From: Bacillota bacterium
GTDB lineage: Bacteria > Bacillota > Clostridia > Clostridiales > Clostridiaceae
DNA: 8,848 bases
Direction of reading: 5' to 3'
NCBI GenBank assembly: GCA_021779235.1
Contig: JAJYBA010000061.1
Coordinates: 1 to 8,848, forward strand
The notes below the pieces were generated by a model. The model was not told where the DNA came from. It saw nothing but the letters and a program-made list of their open reading frames with translations, and made no database searches. Position numbers and translations under genes: made by a program. This document shows, one piece after another, positions 5,826 to 8,848 of this stretch; within the stretch, counting starts at the first letter, position 1; every line of letters begins with the position of its first letter.

Positions 5826-8324
5826 TTAAGGTGAAGTTGAACCATTACCACCTGTAGGGGGAATAGTATCGCCAGGATTATTAGGGTCCACCTGGTCTAA
5901 TCCATCTAAATCAACGATTCCATCTCCAGATTTAGGAGGAATAACTGGAGGAATTGTAGTATTTTTTGAAAAGGTATCAATTGCTGTTGGTAATACAAAA
6001 GCAGAGTCACCTAAAAGCACATTAGGTACATAGTTTCTCTTTATAAAGACCTTTGTTTCAATCTTTTCAGGAGGCGTAAATTGTGACGCTAAAACATATT
6101 TGCCACTAGGGTCTTTGGTAACTTTAGCCTCAACATGTATGCTATCCAATGTTGTTGGTTGAGTTCCGTCAACAAATAGTTCAGAGTAAACTCTACTACC
6201 TCTTGGATCTTTATAAGTTAAATCTGTAGGTATATCTCCTGAATCCATTGATACAGAATAGGAGGATATACCAGAAGGTCTTTCTACGTTCTTAACTGGA
6301 AGAGAGGTATGGGCTCCCTTCATAATTTTTCCCCATAGTAAAGCGGCTGTATTGCTACCCATTCCTTGAATTTTATGGTCACCTTTATCTGTTCCAATCC
6401 AAACAGCTGCAGAGTAATATGGAGTTAAGCCAACAAACCATAAATTTTTTGAATCAGAAGAAGTACCAGTTTTACCTCTGACAGGCATATCTCCAAAAAC
6501 TGCATTAGGTCCAGTACCACCTGGACTTACAGGACCTTGTAATAAATCATACATTATATAAGCACTTTGAGGAGATAAAACAGGTTTTGATTCAAATTTT
6601 GTTTCAAGCAATACTTTACCAGTTCTATCAACTACTTTAGTGTATAATCTTGGAGTGGTACGCATTCCGTTGTTACCAAAAACACCATATGCAGCTGCCA
6701 TTGTGAGAGGATTGGTTCCCTCATAATCACCACCGTCCAATTGACCCAGAGCCATAGCAGACATGCTACTCTTATCTACTTTATCTAGTTGTAATCCAAA
6801 CTTTTCACCATAAGAAACACCAGTATTAAGACTAATCATGTCTTCAAGTTTCACAGCAGCCACGTTGACAGAGTATTTTAAACAATCTCTTAGAGTTAAA
6901 TATCCTCTATATATGTCAGGTGCATTTTTAGGATCATAAGGAGGGGCACCTGGAGCAGAATATTTCTTTCCAATGTCCTCGGGTACTGGTGAATCTTCAA
7001 CAATGGTAGAGGCCGTAGCTATTTTTGTATCGATAGCAGGACCATATACTGTTAAAGGCTTAATGCTTGATCCAGGGGCCTTTAAGAAGTCATTAGAAGC
7101 AGCTCTGTTATAAGACATAGGACCTTGATCACCACGTCCACCTATAATAGTTTTAACTTCACCTGTATGATAATCCATGACAACACAGGCAGCTTGGATG
7201 TCTGCTTGAATAGGGTTAAGGTTACTATCCCTAGGAAACACGTAATCATAACTGTTCTTTTTGTTTGATTCCACAGAATCATTAATTAGACTCTGTGATG
7301 CATTTTGCATATTTCTATTCATTGTTGTATAAATTTTTACTCCATCGTACATAAGCTTAGAGTATACTTCTTCTTTGCTAAGATTGTATTTTTTCATTAA
7401 ATCACTAGCAACCTGAAGGATTACAGGTCTAGAGAAGTACTCATAGTTCATTTTGTTTGCATCTTTTTTTGAGAAGTTAAATTTTAACTTCTCAGCCATA
7501 GCTGAATCAAATTGTTCTTTGGTTATTTTATTATACTTGTACATATTTTCAAGAACAGCTTTGGTTCTCTTTGAATCAAAAACTTCTTTATTCTTATATG
7601 CTTTATAGGACACAGAATATGAAAGACTAGGATTTTGTGCAGCACTAGCAATAAAAGCACATTGTTTTAGGGTTAAATCTCCAATAGACTTGCCAAAATA
7701 TTGCTGTGAGGCTGCTTCTACACCGTGAGCATTTCCTCCTAGGAAAATAGTATTCATATAAGCCTCTAGTATTTGGGGCTTAGTCAATACTTTTTCCAAC
7801 TGTAACGATAAAGACATTTCTTGCACTTTTCTTTTTATAGAAGTTCTGTTTTCCATAGAATCTTCTAAAAACATTCGATATTTAACCAATTGTTGAGTTA
7901 TAGTTGAAGCGCCCTGAAGACTTTGGCCGCTGCCAGTTATTTTTATTTTTAAATCATTAAACATAGCACCACCGAATCTTTTTAAGTCAATGCCTGGGTG
8001 GGTTTCAAATCTAGAATCTTCAATACTTATAAATGCATCCTTAAGTATAATTGGAACGTTATTTATGGATATATTAATTCTTCTTTCTGAAGTAATGTAC
8101 TCATCCATAAACTTATCAGCATCGTCATATAATATTGAGGGCTCATCCAATTTTAAGAATTCATTAATATCTAAGGTAGGAGCTGTTTTAATCATAGCTA
8201 AGACTACTCCTCCCATGGCTACACTAATTATTAAGGTTATAAATAGAATAGTAAAAAGAAGGCTTTTAAAAACTTTCTTCCCAGTTCCTTTTTTCTTCTT
8301 TTTAGCAGTATTTTTATTTTTCAT
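5826..8324 (-). CDS. Class A penicillin-binding protein (peptidoglycan glycosyltransferase / DD-transpeptidase)
   Basis: Polymerises lipid II into glycan strands and cross-links the peptides outside the membrane. It has 832 residues from the chosen start. A short Lys-rich cytoplasmic stretch (1-18) precedes one transmembrane anchor (about 20-45). The GT51 domain carries EDSRFETHPGID (102-113, catalytic Glu102), GASTITQQLVKY (138-149) and LEAYMNTIFLGG (186-197). The transpeptidase domain carries SSIK (419-422, nucleophile Ser419), SVN (485-487) and KTG (618-620), so all catalytic motifs are present. After about 680 comes an extracellular region ending in a Pro/Gly/Asp/Ser-rich tail (about 792-832), probably unstructured. 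The start is set by AAGGAGG 7 nt before the ATG; an in-frame TTG at 8369 is less likely (see findings). The gene is monocistronic, ending at a shared terminator. Family: PBP1a/PonA-like. A role in sporulation is suggested only by its neighbours. Confidence 0.95.
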   Translation of the reverse strand: MKNKNTAKKKKKGTGKKVFKSLLFTILFITLIISVAMGGVVLAMIKTAPTLDINEFLKLDEPSILYDDADKFMDEYITSERRINISINNVPIILKDAFISIEDSRFETHPGIDLKRFGGAMFNDLKIKITGSGQSLQGASTITQQLVKYRMFLEDSMENRTSIKRKVQEMSLSLQLEKVLTKPQILEAYMNTIFLGGNAHGVEAASQQYFGKSIGDLTLKQCAFIASAAQNPSLSYSVSYKAYKNKEVFDSKRTKAVLENMYKYNKITKEQFDSAMAEKLKFNFSKKDANKMNYEYFSRPVILQVASDLMKKYNLSKEEVYSKLMYDGVKIYTTMNRNMQNASQSLINDSVESNKKNSYDYVFPRDSNLNPIQADIQAACVVMDYHTGEVKTIIGGRGDQGPMSYNRAASNDFLKAPGSSIKPLTVYGPAIDTKIATASTIVEDSPVPEDIGKKYSAPGAPPYDPKNAPDIYRGYLTLRDCLKYSVNVAAVKLEDMISLNTGVSYGEKFGLQLDKVDKSSMSAMALGQLDGGDYEGTNPLTMAAAYGVFGNNGMRTTPRLYTKVVDRTGKVLLETKFESKPVLSPQSAYIMYDLLQGPVSPGGTGPNAVFGDMPVRGKTGTSSDSKNLWFVGLTPYYSAAVWIGTDKGDHKIQGMGSNTAALLWGKIMKGAHTSLPVKNVERPSGISSYSVSMDSGDIPTDLTYKDPRGSRVYSELFVDGTQPTTLDSIHVEAKVTKDPSGKYVLASQFTPPEKIETKVFIKRNYVPNVLLGDSAFVLPTAIDTFSKNTTIPPVIPPKSGDGIVDLDGLDQVDPNNPGDTIPPTGGNGSTSP

Positions 8325-8331
8325 TGAGTAT

Positions 8332-8338
8332 CCTCCTT
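8332..8338 (-). promoter_or_regulatory. Ribosome binding site that sets the PBP start
   Basis: On the minus strand AAGGAGG lies 7 nt before the ATG at 8324. This gives a Lys-rich N-terminus directly followed by the membrane anchor, as in the family. Confidence 0.9.
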
Positions 8339-8420
8339 GTATTTCTCTGGAGCGGATAACAACTTTCAATTGTTTGCTCCTTGCATTTCTTTTGAGTGGA
8401 TAACAATTATTAATTGTTAT
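8333..8420 (-). repeat. Two tandem 44-nt leader units upstream of the PBP gene
   Basis: Proximal unit 8333-8376 and distal unit 8377-8420 agree at 35 of 44 positions without gaps by my count. Each unit, read on the mRNA strand, holds TTGTTATC, 8 nt, AGAAAT, then a Shine-Dalgarno-like CAAGGAG. The same units, in the same register, lie upstream of speE. Both copies fall inside the predicted 5' leader of the PBP mRNA (start near 8461). Confidence 0.85.
8349..8380 (-). repeat. Leader hairpin that would mask the upstream Shine-Dalgarno
   Basis: On the mRNA strand, GGAGC (8380-8376) pairs with GCTCC (8353-8349). Inside it AACAAT pairs with GTTGTT around a TGAAA loop, with one U-G pair. The 5' arm is the GGAG of the distal unit's AAGGAG, and the TTG at 8369 lies at the loop. 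The AAGGAGG used for the ATG at 8324 is outside the stem. Confidence 0.6.
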
Positions 8421-8422
8421 CC
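8398..8422. repeat. Perfect 11-bp inverted repeat in the PBP leader
   Basis: Arms GGATAACAATT (8398-8408) and AATTGTTATCC (8412-8422) with a 3-nt centre. There is no T-run on either side, so it is not a normal terminator. It could be an RNA hairpin in the leader or a protein-binding palindrome. Confidence 0.8.
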
Positions 8423-8467
8423 CTTCGTCTAAAAATTAATATTGTTTAACTACAATTTGTTTTTAAT

Positions 8468-8496
8468 ATTATACCATATAATTATGTTAATATAAA
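8468..8496 (-). promoter_or_regulatory. Sigma-A-type extended -10 promoter for the PBP gene
   Basis: On the minus strand TATAAT (8473-8468) is preceded by TGG, giving an extended -10 (TGnTATAAT). TTTATA (8496-8491), 17 nt upstream, matches the -35 consensus at 4 of 6 positions. The predicted start near 8461 gives a leader of about 137 nt. Confidence 0.65.
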
Positions 8497-8542
8497 ATAT
8501 TGAGTTTTAGTACCTATTTAATTCTTTACCTTAAAAGCTTTA

Positions 8543-8550
8543 CATATAAT
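8543..8550 (+). promoter_or_regulatory. Possible -10 element for yunB
   Basis: CATATAAT resembles the sigma-E -10 (CATACAAT-like) and also contains TATAAT. I find no convincing -35 of either class upstream. yunB is a sigma-E gene in B. subtilis, which makes sigma-E the more attractive reading. Confidence 0.3.
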
Positions 8551-8565
8551 AGCATATAACCTTAA

Positions 8566-8848
8566 ATGGAGGTAATAGATATTAAAACTAAGATTAAAAT
8601 TAGAATATTAGTAATTATGTCCATAATTATGATAAATCTTACAATATTCTTATATATTTTTGACAAAATTGCAATGCCAACTGTAATGGCAGTGGCAGAT
8701 GCAGAAATGAGAGCAAAAGCTATAGAGATTGTTAATAGAGCAATTATAAATGAATATTCCAATCAATTTAACTATGACCAGGTTATAAGAGTGGATAAAG
8801 ATTCTGAAGGAAATATTGTAATGTTAAAAGCAGATACTCTAAGGATGA
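8566..8848 (+). CDS. yunB: Sporulation protein YunB, N-terminal part (3' end outside window)
   Basis: Membrane protein of the sporulation programme; loss of the homologue affects spore formation in B. subtilis, but its biochemical role is unknown. The frame stays open to the window edge (94 codons). After a short basic N-terminus there is one hydrophobic anchor (about 11-32). Then comes the family pattern: AMPTVMAVADAEMRAKAIEI (38-57), an AINEAI-like helix (NRAII) and the turn VDKDSEGNIVMLKADTLRM (76-94). This matches YunB as I recall it, where a TM segment precedes PTL-AxAxxKA-ATExIN and KDxxGNI. The ATG at 8566 is in frame but overlaps the GGAGG (8568-8572), and no Shine-Dalgarno lies upstream of it; translation may instead begin at ATT 8581, 8 nt after the GGAGG. 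The gene is divergent from the PBP gene. Confidence 0.85.
   Translation, partial: MEVIDIKTKIKIRILVIMSIIMINLTIFLYIFDKIAMPTVMAVADAEMRAKAIEIVNRAIINEYSNQFNYDQVIRVDKDSEGNIVMLKADTLRM
8568..8572 (+). promoter_or_regulatory. GGAGG of yunB, overlapping the only nearby ATG
   Basis: GGAGG begins at the third base of the ATG at 8566. At normal spacing the downstream codon is ATT (8581). Either the ATG is used without a Shine-Dalgarno or a non-AUG start is used. Confidence 0.6.

Noticed and set aside
8350..8362. GAGCGGATAACAA, identical to part of the lac operator, possible vector sequence
   Set aside because: The match ends after 13 nt, the flanks do not resemble lac or vector DNA, and the segment is explained by the 44-nt duplication shared with 8377-8420.
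7990..8403. Plus-strand open frame of 137 codons opposite the PBP N-terminus
   Set aside because: It is the shadow of the PBP membrane anchor and leader; the hydrophobic run is the reverse reading of the Lys-rich and anchor codons.
8398..8422. Rex operator in the palindrome
   Set aside because: The Rex half-sites read TTGTTAA then TTAACAA; here the order is reversed (AACAA first, TTGTT second), so the site does not fit.
8562..8762. Minus-strand open frame of 66 codons at the right edge
   Set aside because: It is antisense to yunB, which has family motifs and continues out of the window.

Overview
The window is AT-rich, low-GC DNA from an endospore-forming member of the Firmicutes, most likely class Clostridia. 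The evidence is the spoIIAA-spoIIAB-sigF operon followed directly by a three-gene spoVAC-spoVAD-spoVAE operon, strong AGGAGG-type ribosome binding sites, AT-rich codon use and clostridial-type proteins. I do not assign a genus.

Layout. (1) 2-1009 (+): the 3' part of an Eco57I/TaqI-type adenine DNA methyltransferase. It resembles, from memory, the clostridial sporulation-associated orphan methyltransferase CamA; the 5' end lies outside the window. (2) 1019-1846 (-): speE, spermidine synthase, convergent with the methyltransferase and sharing a bidirectional terminator with it. (3) 1847-2201: a 355-bp divergent intergenic region. It holds the speE promoter and its long leader, and a sigma-H-type promoter for spoIIA. 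(4) 2202-3745 (+): spoIIAA, spoIIAB and sigF, the forespore sigma-F partner-switching module, closed by a composite terminator. (5) 3935-5770 (+): spoVAC, spoVAD and spoVAE, needed for dipicolinic acid movement in spores, with a sigma-G/F-like -10 upstream and a strong terminator downstream. (6) 5826-8324 (-): a class A bifunctional penicillin-binding protein. (7) 8566-8848 (+): the 5' part of yunB, a sporulation membrane protein that runs off the window.

The genes fit one theme. Sigma-F, released when SpoIIAA frees it from SpoIIAB, starts the forespore programme; sigma-G, later in that programme, normally drives spoVA. YunB and possibly the penicillin-binding protein and the methyltransferase are related to sporulation or envelope biology.

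The most unexpected structure is not a gene. The leaders of speE and of the penicillin-binding protein, two unrelated genes 6.5 kb apart, contain homologous 44-nt units, arranged as two tandem copies in each leader and in the same register to the start codon. Each unit contains a hairpin, a conserved AGAAAT box and a Shine-Dalgarno-like stretch. Sequence differences between the copies preserve pairing on the mRNA strand, which suggests an RNA leader element or, less likely, a palindromic operator. I do not recognise it as a known family.
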